DNA from: Scatophagus argus
Taxonomy: Eukaryota; Chordata; Actinopteri; Scatophagidae
Length of the DNA stretch: 64,000 bases
Direction of reading: 5' to 3'
NCBI RefSeq assembly: GCF_020382885.2
Contig: NC_058504.1
Coordinates: 18,735,019 to 18,799,018 of the forward strand
In this document: positions 37,401 to 60,999 of the stretch, in pieces
Layout: the number at the start of each line of letters is the position of its first letter
How positions within the stretch are numbered: the stretch's first letter is position 1
Made by a program: the position numbers and the translations under genes
The notes under the pieces: generated by a model
Databases searched by the model: none
The model's input: only the letters and a program-made list of their open reading frames with translations
What the model was told of the DNA's origin: nothing

Positions 37401-39351
37401 TTAGCCTTATTTTGCTCATGCATAGTTTTAAATATTAATACCAAGCAAGAATGTTCATTAGTGAACTGAAAAAATAAATAAATACATTTTAAAAATGAAA
37501 TATGTGTTGTAACTCTATCATAATAAAATGAGAAGGTTTGTAGAATTGATTCTTAAAAGTATAATAAATAGTAGTTCTAAATATCTATCAAAATTTGGGT
37601 ATATAAATTTGCTAATTTGCAAAATAAATAAATAAATAAAATAATAATATAGGTTTATCAAAACACAATCGAGGTAAGAATGTAAGAAGCCCTAGAATTA
37701 CATTTAGTAACAGGCTAGTCAAATGTATAATTTAATACATAACTCATAGTGAGCTAAATATTCTAGTATCACTAATTGTGCAAGACAGAGCCTCTGAATA
37801 GTGCATAAAATGATTTATTTTACCAGCTCTATTTTTTCCAACATACTTATCCTATATTCTCACTCCTAATACATGTTTAATTATTCAAATATTTCCCATT
37901 TTCTTTGTTGCTTGTATGATCATTGGCAGGGCATCCCTAATGTCTGGGCAAAGAGTGTGAAATATTATATTATACAGTGTAGCTTGTATTCAGTTATCAT
38001 GAGATGGATTGTGATGCAAAAAAGCACACAGAAACTGAAAAAGGAAATTGAATTAACTGTCATAACAAGTACCTTTTGACTTGCACTACACTTTAAAAGT
38101 ATATGCCTCTGTACATCACATCAGCAAATACAATTAAAGATGAAGTAATTATTTACCTTCTAGCTCTGGCATTTTGTAATTTGTTCGAGAGGCATGCAAG
38201 CAGAAGACTTCATAAGGAAATCAACCTGTTCTATATGTCTTAAAGCACTAATGACATGGGATAGAGCAAGTACTCTACGTATTGTGTTGACAGCAGTAGA
38301 GTGTTGTTTGTAGACAGAGTTAGGCAAGCCACTGAGGCAGATCAGGGACTTCAGGGTTCATGTGGGCACTCAGGATTGCATTTTATTGGGCATGAAAAAC
38401 TCAGTGAGATATGTGTGCCAGGTCATAAAATAAGTTAGGACATTTGTAGTGAAGATCGCTTTGGTGACAAGAAACCTTTGAAATTATTGCAGTGATTTAG
38501 AGGTTGTGTGTACTGTTTAGTTTTGCCTATGTGTATGAAAGCTAGAGAGTTTGCATTGGGGCCTTACTGCTTGTAATGTCGGTATGACAAATAATTATCG
38601 CTGGAATAATTATCTTTTTTTTCTAGCGAAGTCACATAAAAATAAAAAAAATCTCATGATGAAAAAGGTTTATCAACTTTCAGCCCAGATTGACCAATGG
38701 TAATTCGTAGATGATGTCGGGGGCGGAGTAAAGCATGATTGGCGGATATCTTGACCAATCTAGAAATTGTACTTTCAAAAAAACGTGACGTCAGAGGCGA
38801 TAATAAATCTCTCCGCCTCCATCTCAACGCCCGAGACTTTCTTTACACAAAAGCAAAATGTCCGCTGGATGGTCGGAGGCAGTGCTGCTCCGGGTCTGCG
38901 GGTACTTGGAGCAAAAAATTGCCGTTTTTCGCCACCGGGAAGCCGCCCAACACTGACTACAAACCAGAAGGATAATAAAATCTCACTGACAGAAAAATAC
39001 GCTCGACTTGTCAAATGTAAAAATTGTATCAGTTGCTAATTACCTTCACTCCGTATGGTGGATCATCGAATGTAACTAGCATGTACCTGTCGCCTCTACT
39101 AGCCGGGTCTCGGGCACGCAGCTGTCAAAAAAAGAAAACCAAAACAACATATATTAATTTCGACCAATCTTGACCAAGGAACTCTGAGCTCTCCAAAGGT
39201 GCATACTTGTTGAAAAAGTCGGGGTAAAATCATTCTTTACCTTCATAAAGACCTCAACCGCGCCTTTAGCAACGTCCAGATACGTCGTACCCAAATAAGT
39301 GCGCTGATTCATAGAGGCGGACGTGTCTAACAGGAAAAGTAAAATAGGCAT
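28438..39351 (-). CDS. ints6l: Integrator complex subunit 6-like
   Basis: Eighteen coding exons, about 894 residues: 39351-39241, 39121-39044, 36003-35854, 34584-34495, 34331-34148, 34007-33879, 33274-33111, 32837-32685, 32442-32310, 32022-31928, 31195-31085, 30541-30326, 30193-30067, 29938-29796, 29702-29471, 29352-28981, 28861-28768 and 28540-28438. All phases join. The protein opens MPILLFLLDTSASMNQR, a VWA domain whose DTSAS (residues 9-13) is the metal-binding DxSxS motif. Further blocks are GLTTLG, ITITDG, WHSCHKLIYVRPNPKTG and the C-terminal INTS6/DDX26 domain (YDAILRLLQQVKGP to RVLIQQLE). INTS6 proteins bind PP2A in the nuclear Integrator complex that terminates short transcripts. An in-frame ATG lies 17 codons upstream, but family proteins start at MPILLF. 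The ints6l name over ints6 rests on Xq26-type neighbours. Confidence 0.93.
38680..38960 (+). promoter_or_regulatory. Promoter-like island inside ints6l intron 2
   Basis: A GC-richer island 85-365 bp inside intron 2. It has CCAAT at 38694-38698, an inverted CCAAT at 38738-38742, CCAAT at 38755-38759, a GC box near 38719-38728 and a perfect CRE TGACGTCA at 38786-38793. It is followed by an AATAAAT TATA-like word and an ATG at 38858 opening a 32-codon frame (MSAGWSEAVLLRV...) that stops at 38956. I do not recognise the peptide. The order of elements is that of a strong plus-strand promoter. It could be an unannotated transcript start, a retroposed promoter fragment, or an internal promoter. Confidence 0.4.
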
Positions 39352-39912
39352 TTTAAATGTAAAGCCGCGGTTGTATGCTTTTCTAAAATAACTGTTATCC
39401 ACATATGACCTATCGTGCGGCCAAACACTTCACACATGTGTGTATATATTTGTTATAATAAGCCCCCCCTCCAGAAGAGGGCCGTTGCCTCTGCTCTCTC
39501 TCTCTCTCTCCCTAGCTGCCTTTCTAGAGCTCCGTCTCAGCTCGCGCTGTTCAACTTCTGCTCCTAACCGAATGGAACGCCCCGCTCCCTCCACTACAAC
39601 GCCATTGGCTGAGACCGATTCCATTGGACACGCCCTCTTCAATATATAAATATATAACGAGGTCGAGAAAGAACATCCGCTTAGACTTTCAATTGTATCT
39701 ATGGTAAATGATCTGATATCCAAAAGTATGGTGAATGGATTTGGTGTGTATATGTATGTGTGCGATTTTTACCGTAAAGTAGCCTATCTGCAAGGCTTGA
39801 AACCACACAAGTGATCGTTGTGGCTGTATATATTATACTTCTGCAAACCTGAAAATTTCGGAAATTTGTGACCAATTCCCTCGCATCCCGCCCCCTCACA
39901 CGCGCGCGTACA

Positions 39913-39915
<3 letters not shown>

Positions 39916-39962
<47 letters not shown>
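39916..39962 (+). repeat. (CT)n / (GA)n microsatellite
   Basis: About 23 perfect CT units 570 bp upstream of the ints6l start. Overlapping reading frames with RERERE strings are artefacts of this repeat. GA tracts can bind GAGA-type factors or keep chromatin open. Confidence 0.9.
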
Positions 39963-39966
<4 letters not shown>

Positions 39967-41134
39967 CTCTCTGTTTCTCTCATCTGTCACTCTCCTGTTG
40001 TGTTCAATGCCCCTTGAAAGATCCGTCCTTCCGACTCTAAAACACAACATGACAACAACACATGTAGTTAGTTACATGGCCTAAGTAACCAAAAATATTT
40101 TAATCGGACATTGTTTAAGTATACGAATAAGTAATAGTGGCTCCATCTAGTGTAGTGGATGAAAAGAGAATCAACAATTAGGTAAGCAACGATAGAACAC
40201 AGAAATGAATACAGAAACATTAAAAAGCCCACCAAAAATATAGAATACCAATAACACTGGAAAAGTCACTTTAACCGTCAAACTTCTGGAAACCATAAAA
40301 AGTATTGCCTGCTCTGCAAGGGCTTTCTCAATAATAAATCCGAGAGCACTGTAAGGCAGCAAAAGCTGTTAGAATGAAGAGTAGCCTATTTTTGATATGT
40401 TCTTTTAACACCAAACATTTTAGGATTAAACCACGCTTAACCGCTGAGTCATATTCATTTTAAGTTCAAACTTTATGTCAAACGAGGTCAGAAAGAAATA
40501 CCTTATAGATTTAAAGGTCAGGGAAAGTCATAGTCTGACCCAGACACATGCCGAGCTGTAGCAAGATAAGAGCCTCATCTCTCCACGAAAGGTTTTCCTG
40601 CTTACACTAAGCGGTGTGTGCTGTTTAACGAGGCCATTTACATTTGCACTTGTTTGTTTTTCATTTCATTTACTGAAAATAGGCTGGATGGGCGATACAT
40701 ATATTTTTAAATCGCTTAAATCATGTCTAACATGCAGAGGGAATTCAATAACATGACTCTTACTTAGCCAAGGTTGTATTTTTTTTCTGTCTAAGTAAGG
40801 CAGAAAAGCCTAGTAAGCAACGATATTTTGGTGATAATCGTGGTGAGACAATGTACTTCATATGTGAACACAATTTTGAGGTACTTTATATGATTAATAG
40901 GATTAATCTGTTTAGTATAGGTAATATATTAAAGTATTCACCAAACGTAACTGAGTTTGTATGCTCAGTTTGTACAAGTGGCACGTTATAACAATTATAA
41001 CAACAGAAATAAATATAATAATAATAAAAATAATATAGGCAGTAACTAAATCTCTGGCTGTATCCTACTCTGTGCTTGGAACATCTTTACGTCCGCTTTG
41101 TTGACGTCTTGCACGTACTCTTTCGCCTTAGCTA

Positions 41135-41151
41135 TCCCAGCATGCACTGCG
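41135..41151 (+). promoter_or_regulatory. ZNF143/THAP11-type site at mospd1 promoter
   Basis: TCCCAGCATGCACTGCG closely fits the vertebrate SBS motif bound by ZNF143 and THAP11, typically found at housekeeping and bidirectional promoters. It lies about 120 bp upstream of the donor that ends the non-coding first exon of mospd1 (AAG/GTATGG at 41273/41274). Confidence 0.55.
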
Positions 41152-42740
41152 AGGTCTGCAGTATATTATTGACAAAGAAAAAAGCCTGGACAGAAACAAC
41201 AACAGGGTGGGTTCAGAAGCACAAACCCTGGTGAGGGCACTAAAGTTACACGAACCCGAGTGCTGACATAAAGGTATGGTCTCGCTCCCACTTTTCCTTT
41301 TAATAAAACATCTCTGTACTATATATTCTGTAATGACGTTGCGTGTAGACAGCATTAAGTGGCAATGAGCTAACATCTGGGGTTTTCGCAGCCGGCTAAC
41401 GCTAGCCAACGTTAACACTCTTGAACAGCGTTAGCATTACACTGTAACGATATGTTATTAGAGTGCCAGAGCAAGCAAATGCCGTTTAACTGTAGGTTTC
41501 AGGTTGAAATTAATCGTAGGCATGATTAAAAAACTGTCTGTTATCACTCGGTTGCTTAATTTATTGTAACACATTTGCTTAAATACTTGTTATTCTTGCT
41601 ATTCTTGTGTCTGTTTTCGTGGTCACCTATGATTACACTGCAGTTTACGTGTACGTTTACATTACATATTATGCTCACATAATTTAAATACGAATATAAA
41701 GCTGGCCATATAGCTTACTCCGTGTGCCTCACGGAGTAGGCTGACGAAAGTTCCGTTGCTATAAAAACAAATTGGTCGTGATATTTAAATACGCAGATAA
41801 CAGAAAGTGTTACAACACCAACACGGGCTGGGTGCTGGAGCTCCACAGTTCGTAACCATGTAAACACACGAGAGCACGTGACCAGCCACATGGCGTTCAC
41901 TTAATGTAGTTTGCCTTGTTGAGCTGCTATTGTTAAGTATGTTCCATGAATTAAATTGGCGTTTCTGCCCATAGCTCTTATGGAATTGATCTCCTTTGGC
42001 TCAATAAAGCATCCACTTATTTTAACTAAAACGTTATTAAATCCTGCGTTCAAGAATTAAAGATCTATGTTAGAAGTTACAGTTTGGTAGAATGTTCCCT
42101 TTCCCTTATTATGAATTAGCTTTTGTAAATCGTATTTAAATGTTCAAGGTGTAAGTGCCTCAGGTACTTTTGAATAGTCTCAGCCATAGCTAGATTGGTA
42201 TATGAGTAGATAGTCACTTATTACGGATATAAGCAGGGCTGTGCTGATACTTAAACACCAATACAAAAATGCAATCATAACTTAGCTATAAGTGTATCAG
42301 TATATATGCTGGTCAATAAGTAGAAAGAAATTTCCATACTTAAATGCCAAAGATATAGATATATAGATAAGATATATTTAAGATGGTTTAGAAAAAGTGT
42401 CTGCATTACATAGTTGATCATAATAGCTTATGACTGATTTTTGATTTTTTTTAAAAGTTCTCAAGTATTGATATTAGTGATGGCTATCAGTGAAAGTTTA
42501 TAATCTATTGTAAGCTTCACTGTATTTGTCTCATGCTAAATATTATGGTATAAAGTAACCAGAAATAAAATGTGTTGTATAATTTAAAATAGAAGAACAA
42601 ATGCAACATTTCCTGGAATAGAAATTGTAAGTGTCACAGAATGTAAATAAGGGGGACACGGGTGCCTCCTCAGTAGTTATACCTTACTATTTACCACGTT
42701 TGTGTCTTCACAGTACCATGTTATGGCCCTGAGGCAATGA

Positions 42741-44810
<2,070 letters not shown>

Positions 44811-45806
44811 AGTGCTGTGAGCAGAGGAGGAGGGAAAATGATCCTAAAAACGAAAAGAACAGTCTCACTCTGGCTGCAGCACTACTACGACTGGAGTACA
44901 GCTGACAGAAGCGGGATGGGGTACTTTTTCACCCCACTCCGTTAAAAATTACATTTTAGTATGCTCAATTTCAAATTTACATATTTGTGTTAATACATAC
45001 ATTGACACAATACCGGACTGATGGAAACAGTGGAGACTCCAGTGCGTAGGTCACAGGTAGTGTGAGAGGAGCTGTCCCCAAGCAGGGCCTGTGAAGAAAC
45101 TTGAGGCCATTCAAAGTGCTGTCTGGCCTTATATTCCGTGTCCGTATTTTTATTACCATTATGTAACAGAAAATGGTTTACTTGAGTGTGAAGGACATGC
45201 AAACATGATACATGTATATAAAGCCATTAAAATTTTGTTATGATATTCACCTGTAACCATCATTATATTGATGTTTTAAAGCAATTTTAGTTAAGTTTCT
45301 GGAGACTAAATGCAGTTATTTGCATGTGTGGATACTTTACTGAACGAGTTTTTAATTTTAAGATTACCTGTCACCAAAGGAAAGGTCTTTTTAAGACATT
45401 GGTTTGTTCGCCATACTATATCACTGCTTCATCAAATGTTAATAAAGTCTCAGTACAGCTGTCTGGTAAAATGATCACAGATCAAATCAGGCTGTTTTCT
45501 ACACTTTACAACCTGGGTCAGGAGGGTGTAGAACACATAAGGCCTCTGGTAGCTTTGTAGTGATGGTTACTGAAAATAATCCCAGTCTCTCTCAGAGCTG
45601 CATGGTGTCAGGTTTGACAGTGGACAACAATATGATTTAGGATTACTTGCATACCATCTGGGTCCACAGCAGTAAACAAGGTTAGTAAATAAGGATTGTA
45701 CTGTCCTACTGTGTTAACATTTTAAATTAGTACTCTTATGTCTATGCTTTATTGCTCCAGACAAGAAAAACTGCTCTTGGAATATTCAAAACAGCTGAAC
45801 ATGCAT

Positions 45807-45825
45807 AATAAAGAAATAATTTATT
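45807..45825. terminator. Back-to-back poly(A) signals of mospd1 and pabir2
   Basis: AATAAA on plus at 45807-45812 and AATAAA on minus (TTTATT at 45820-45825) are 7 bp apart, at the meeting point of two convergent genes. Earlier plus-strand signals at 45226-45231 (ATTAAA) and 45438-45443 (AATAAA) could give shorter mospd1 mRNAs; a minus-strand one at 46443-46448 could do so for pabir2. Confidence 0.5.
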
Positions 45826-47320
45826 TAGTCCTGATGTCCACTACGATTGCAATCACAAAAGACACAAGCGTGGGCATGTAGTTAGCCAGCTTGACAGATT
45901 ACAGCTTTTCCATTACACACATACAATATAGTATAAGATTATTTGCTAAATTTGTGCCCTGAACACTTCATAAGAGGACTTGAGAAAAAGAAATTATCTT
46001 GGGGAAAAAAAATCTTGACAGGACAAGCTGACGGCTTTTTCCATATTTGTATTTGTATAAAGGAAAAACATTCTGTAAATGAACTGCAACCACACCTTTC
46101 ATTAAAGGGCACACTTCCAAAACAAGATTTACAATCACTTCCTCTTGTACATACACATTAATGGCTACATAGCCATGACGAAGCTGGGACATAACACAAG
46201 CGATATGGACCCTGGGGCCATGACAGTTGAAAGCAAATGTAGGTGCAAAAATCACAGTACAGGCTTAACCTTTAAATACTGTATTATTTCTTTTTTTAGA
46301 TCTTGTTTACGAGAAAGTTTTAGTTCTCTCTTGCTCACACACAGGCTGGAACATCACAGGACTGAGCGTCCTGTGTAAAAAGCTCTTTTAATACACATAA
46401 CCAGAAACTGCAGTCTCTTTATCCACAATGTGATGGTGCAATTTTATTTATTTTTTTGCTGCATACTCCAGCCGTCAGTTGATTTGGTGTAAATGATAAC
46501 ACAAATGGTTCTCTTTTACTGGGGATAGAAACCTATCACCATCCAATTTTTATATCAAACACCTTTTTTCCCCATAAATAAGACATTTCACCAGAAGGAA
46601 GAAAACTCATTTCATCATTTCTATACTCTGCATATCTACAAAAACATCCTGACAAAAACACAGGATACAGAGGAACCTTTAGTGTTGAAAGCCCAACAGT
46701 GATGACCCTCGTATTTCATTCACAAGTAACTGATAGGTGCTTTAACTGCTCATACTAAGCAATTTAATTTGCAGCAAGTCGTGGGGAAGAGGGCTTAAAA
46801 CCCAAACCAAAATCTTCACTGTTCAAAGCCTGCATCATAAAAAATATCTGCTGAAAACACAACCTCTGCCAGTATAACAGGAAGGAAATCTCCTTAGTTG
46901 TACCTCAGAAGTAGTTTATGCTCCTTAAGAAAAACATCTGCTGTTGAAGACTTGTGCCCACATTCATCTCACAGCCAATCACAAACTTAAAACTATGTAC
47001 GACATCCAACATGGTTAATATGTACATAATTACACGCAAAGCAGGAAAACAATAAGTTAAATCTTACTAAATTTGCAGACTGCGTACATACAAAGGCCAG
47101 CAGACATAAGTTTTCCAGCACAAAAACGGAAATGTACACATCCAATAGTCTTTGTTTCTCCAGTGCTCAGTGTCTCTCTCTCCAGTGAGGGGAACTGGTA
47201 GGACAAGTTTGAAGCATAGCCACTTAGGAACACAATATCTCTACGAAAGCCAAGCACCATCCAAGATCCTCTAATAGCAGCTGGTGCTCAGTGTCCTCAG
47301 TCATTCCTAATTTCACTAGG

Positions 47321-47327
<7 letters not shown>

Positions 47328-47367
<40 letters not shown>

Positions 47368-47385
47368 CTCACACACACACACACA
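47328..47385 (+). repeat. (CT)n(CA)n microsatellite in the pabir2 3' UTR
   Basis: A CT run passing into CA units about 200 bp past the pabir2 stop codon, on the probable 3' UTR. Confidence 0.85.
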
Positions 47386-47588
47386 AAAATGACATGGCAT
47401 CCATTTCCTCAATTCAAACATATAAAGATCCTCCAAAATGTAGCCATGAAAACAGCCGCTCAGAAACAAACATTCCAGTTACACCAAATCTAAGCGATGG
47501 CGAGGTGGAGGATCTGAGGAAGAAACTCGTTCCCTGGGGAGAGGCTTTTTGGTTCCAGTCCTTTATAGTGTCTCTTGCTCTCCCGTGC

Positions 47589-51318
<3,730 letters not shown>

Positions 51319-52951
51319 TTTTGCTATCTTACGATGCCAATCACCAATTCATAAACTTAAAAAATGGCTAAATAGGCCAGTATGAGGTTACATTGTTGCT
51401 ACTCAAACTTGGCTAACTTTACATGTTTAGAAGACACATCATAAGTGAGGCTACTGGGCTAACGAGGGACAAACTAGCTAACGCAATGTAGTTATCCTAC
51501 GGCAAACTGCAAGGCCCTGTCGTCTGTTTAATTAACTCCGGTGCTGAAGCAACTTAATGCTGCCTATTAGCCACGACAACGTTATCTCTATAATTACTCA
51601 TACTACAACTCTATGCTCAGCCACATCTGACCTGCGCTAACGTTACCTGAAACGTTATGACCAGTCTCCAACTTTCCTGACAGACTGTTAGCATACCATG
51701 GCTACAGACCGCACAATGCTCAGTAACTGATCGCTATCGACCCGTTAGTCTGCTGGCGCAAGGCAGCTGTAGGTGACGACTGAAACGCTAACTTACTGAA
51801 CTACCACTGCACGTTAGCGCGGTAAATCAGCGACCATTGGCTAAACCGAGCAGCTGCTTACTTTGAGTGCAAAATGAGTGTTCGCTTCAGGTTTAACGCA
51901 GGTGACGTTAATCTAACGTCGCTGCATCCAAGTGGTTATCATAGAGCGAATCTATCTTCTACCTAACACAGTGAAGCTAGCTCATGTACGCTAGTGTTGT
52001 TACACTTATTGCTAGCTAGTTGATTCAGCCCAGCTACCTAGCCCGATAGGCTAACTAGCTAAGTTAGCATTAACGCCAATAGCCACAATGCCATGTCCAG
52101 AGACAGACCGGGCCACCATTTCACTAAATGTTCCTGTCCAACAGCCTGGTAGCTACTGCGGCTCACACAAGCGAAGTAAACCGCTGTCTGCTGTAAATAT
52201 AACACGCTCTACAGTTTCGTTTTTCGTCTCTGCAGGATTCCGCCAAGAATGGCCCAGATGCCAGATGATCACACAGGAGCTAGCTGCTAGCAGCAAACTT
52301 CACGCCCCTTTTAACGTTAGCAGATCTGTCCAATGAGATCGCTTCATCGGCCGGCGTGCTAAGAAGGAATGTGGCGAACTGCATTCTCTGGTTCCAAGAT
52401 AAAGACTTACATTGGCACTCGAATTGATTGATACATTTTGCTGAAGCAAAAATGGCAATTTTAGTTCTTACCCTACTTGTTTTACTGAAATCCTCACCCG
52501 CTGAAGGTCCTGTGCTGAGGACAGAGGTACGATTGTTCTGGAATACTTTTTTTTCCCAGCAAGCACTTACTATTCTTATTACCATACTAGCTGCTAGTAA
52601 CTTAAGGTTAATTATCATGCCAGTTTTGGTAATCTTTTATATCGTATTTGAACTGGCAAACCAAGTTCTTTGTGCGTTCAGAAGCCAAACACTAAACCAA
52701 GTGTGGATTTAATATGAATGAGATTTGAACTTTTTAAAGCTTTCTCCACTCTGTTAATGGTGATGTCCTTTCTTTGCTCACAACCCCTGACCCGCTGTAC
52801 AGATACACAGCTTGGTGTTCAAGGCCAGATGACAACACCACCAGCTCAAACATTTCATGATTACCTTAGTTTAGAACATTTTTGTGGATAGTGGTGGGTT
52901 CTGTTAGGTCCTGGACACAGCACACACTAAATCACTAATCTGAGGAAGACA
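51319..52951. other. pabir2 upstream region and gap to hprt1 3' end
   Basis: Contains the probable pabir2 5' UTR/promoter region. 51340-52080 is rich in GCTAAC/GTTAGC words, a composition also seen in local fish repeats. No coding gene was found to the end of the hprt1 3' UTR. Confidence 0.5.
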
Positions 52952-52957
52952 TTTATT
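52952..52957 (-). terminator. Candidate poly(A) signal of hprt1
   Basis: AATAAA on the minus strand, about 1 kb past the hprt1 stop codon; the best signal I can see on the 3' side. Confidence 0.45.
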
Positions 52958-53958
52958 TGCATCACTGCTGCACTTCCAGGTACAGTGTTTTCATGATCAG
53001 CTGTCCAAATAATACTTAACTGTTCCTAATATTTGGCATTATATTGTATACAAAGCCTTGTAGTAGAATCCACTAGTCATAGGTCAGGGTGGGAAAATTT
53101 AATGAGCAGTATTGTGAAATTCAGTCCACACTGATATTATTGTGATGGCACCATTGAATGAGAGCATGTTATATATTAAAAACAACTATCTCTGTTTCAA
53201 TGACAGGTACACAGAGATGAATTATTTCAAACATGACTGATAACTTCCGCCAACAACTGAACTGAACATTTACGCATATTTTCCTGCGTACAAAAGGATC
53301 TGTCTTTTATGTTCCACAAGCAAATTCATTTACACTCATCAGTAAGGGGATATTTCATCTTCAGCATACCTATGCGTCAAATCAGGGACAGTAGCCGACA
53401 TCAATGTTACTTTTCTACAGAGTGTACATATCTTAAGAAAATCTTATCGCACAGCACAGTAACAGAAATGTGTTTTATCCCAAAATATACATGCAGATTT
53501 AAAAAAAAGTAACATCCTCTTTTTTTCTTCTATTGATACAGGTAAAAGTATAATTACAATTAATAAAAGCAATATTTTCAAACCTTATAGTAACAAAACA
53601 ATTGTGATATCTATCTTAAACTTAGCAGCATTGCTCTTAATAAATTTCTCTTTTGCTTTAAATAATTTATCAGTGTGGGGGCATTGAAGCATTAGAATTA
53701 ATTAATTTCAGGGGAAGCTGGGCTCCATGCTGATTAACCCAGACATGTTCTATCTAAGGCATTTTTTTCATAAGTTGATGCTAGTGTGGTGGCTGAAATA
53801 CAGAAAGCAACTGTCAAGATTATGACTCCATCACTGTATCCTCAGGGACCCTAACCAGGCAGAGTATTTTTACTATAAAATATGAAATAATAAAATATAA
53901 AATGAACCGCAGAAGGCAAAGAGAGAACCATTCATTAGAAACTGTTACAAAGTGCTCT

Positions 53959-59153
<5,195 letters not shown>

Positions 59154-60830
59154 GTCTTTGTCCGTCCCTGTCGTTTAGTCTTGTGTAGTCTACCGCGGTG
59201 TTATAGACGAAATGTCTCCTCAGTTTGGTTTCACGGACTGCTCGCCCTTGTGACAGCATTCACATAGAGGCGGCTAGCTCAGTGTGTTTCCGGGCTGCGG
59301 CTCCACCGAAGCTCCGCCGCTGTGTTGTGTGATGACGCAAGAGCGCAAACCAAAAGAGCAGGAAGGTTATCTCCGGCCCGCCGATAGGGGAAAGGTGCCC
59401 GAGCTGTGAAACGTGTGTGGAACTTGTAAGAGCAAAGCTCGTGACAACAGGTTGGAAAAATAAACAAAAACAAAGTGTACCTCATTTATTGCCACCCTGT
59501 CTTTGTACAGATGAGCATATAAGTACATTGTTTATAGGTCTGGGTCTGACTCGAAACGTGAAGTCTTGACTGCTGAACGAAACTACTATGACAGCAGGGC
59601 AGGGTTGAAGTTCCTGTTGAGCACACTTACTGGTTGCCATGATCTCCTTACGGCTTAGACCCTGGCTACGGCACTGCTGAAGGATCATAGTAAGTTAGAA
59701 ACATCATAAAATAATGTTTTTCACTGACTTTTGCCATTGGAAGATAGTCTAAAAGACTTTTGTAAAATTGTAAGTCATGACCCACATAAGAGTCAAATGC
59801 ATGAGATTGGGGACCCTTTTTTGAGTTTGTCCACCAGCACTGCAGTTGTGAACATTACTCCACAGGCTTAGGAACACCTTGACATTATTTTCTGAAGTTT
59901 TCTTTAACTGTGAAACTGTAACTGTGAACCAAACTCAGGGGAGTTTTGAGTCTGTAATGTCTTCACACCTTACCTGACAACACTGGGTAAAAGCCAGCAT
60001 ATACTCTAGGAGATGCTTTAGTTTTTAGTACTCTGTTTGTGTACATGGCTGTCCCTCAATGTAAGGCAGCCAGTGAACTGGGAATCTAAAAAATATAATA
60101 ATACATTTATTATTTATTCTAAAATATACATACTTTGAATTTTGCTTTCTCTTGGTGATGTTTAATTGGGGCGACACGGTGGTTAGCACTGTTGCTTCAC
60201 AGCAAGAGGGTTCCAGGTTATCTCCCTTCTGTGCTCAGTTTGCATGTTCTCCCTGTGCCAGGTACTCCGGCTTCCTCCCAGAAACACATTAGGTGAACTG
60301 ACTGCTCCAGATTGCCCCAAGGTGTGAAAGTGTGTGTGTGGTTGTCTGTCTTTGTGTGTCAGCCCTGTGACTCATTGGCAACCAGTCCAGGGTGAACCCT
60401 GCCTCTCGCCCATAGTCAACTGGGACAGCCCCCCCCCCCCCCAGATAAAGCGGGTATAGAAAATGGATGGATGTTCAATTGCCAGTGGTACTCTCAAGTT
60501 GTAATTTGTCTGTTGTCCTGCTTTACATGTACATCATTTCCCATTAGTGCGCAGCAGCACTGCATTAGTATGTAGCATGCCTTAGGGCACAGCATAACTT
60601 ACATTGAGATGTACAGTACTGTAAAACAGTAACAGCAATGTAATTTAACAATGTTAAATCTACAGATTTAAAGCAATGTCTCCTATTTGTAACACCCTCA
60701 CAGTCTTACTTGTTCTGCTAAGGTTATGGCAGATGTTACAGCATACATAGTTGTGATTTGACTGCTGACATATACTCGATCAACATTCAAGACTTTACTA
60801 TAATCACTATCAACATACTCTACATTAAGG
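59154..60830. other. hprt1 promoter and gap to phf6 3' end
   Basis: The first 250 bp are CpG-rich and hold the hprt1 5' UTR and TATA-less promoter. Beyond that there is no gene; one SINE copy is listed separately. The 3' end of phf6 could lie anywhere between about 60.8 and 61.2 kb. Confidence 0.5.
60168..60473 (+). mobile_element. tRNA-derived SINE, diverged copy
   Basis: Same family as the copy at 11826-12194, here on the plus strand. It has head 'ggggcgacacggtggttagcac', body words 'tttgcatgttctccctgtg', 'ctccggcttcctccca' and 'ccagtccagggtgaaccc', and tail 'gaaaatggatggatg'. Flanks 'tgtttaattg' and 'tgttcaattg' look like a 10-bp target duplication with one change. The body holds a 14-base C run (60429-60442) and several indels, so it is older than the other copy. 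Confidence 0.8.
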
Positions 60831-60999
60831 CTTTATTATAGATTATAGATAGATATCATAGTGTGGCCCTGATGTTTAAGTGCATAAAATTTGTACATTT
60901 AAATAAATTAAATGCATAAATGCAGAATGGAATTCTGTAGATGGGCGCATGTTAGGCCTTACTGTAGATGGAGAGGACTGTAATCTTGCATGGCTGCGT

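Larger units (their letters stand above)
39352..41190. other. Divergent intergenic region between ints6l and mospd1
   Basis: Holds the ints6l 5' UTR and promoter near 39352-39700, a long CT microsatellite (39916-39962), AT-rich sequence and, at the right, the mospd1 promoter. No further gene is seen. Confidence 0.6.

Noticed and set aside
39352-39402. In-frame upstream ATG giving a 17-residue extension of ints6l
   Set aside because: INTS6 family proteins begin at MPILLF with the VWA strand; the extension has no family support and lies in the probable 5' UTR.
39699-40050. Arg/Glu-repeat open frames on the minus strand
   Set aside because: Produced by the CT/GA microsatellite at 39916-39962.
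51319-53950. Possible counterpart of the mammalian miR-424/503/542/450 cluster between HPRT1 and the FAM122 gene
   Set aside because: I scanned both strands for the mature seeds and found no match by eye; no hairpin stood out.
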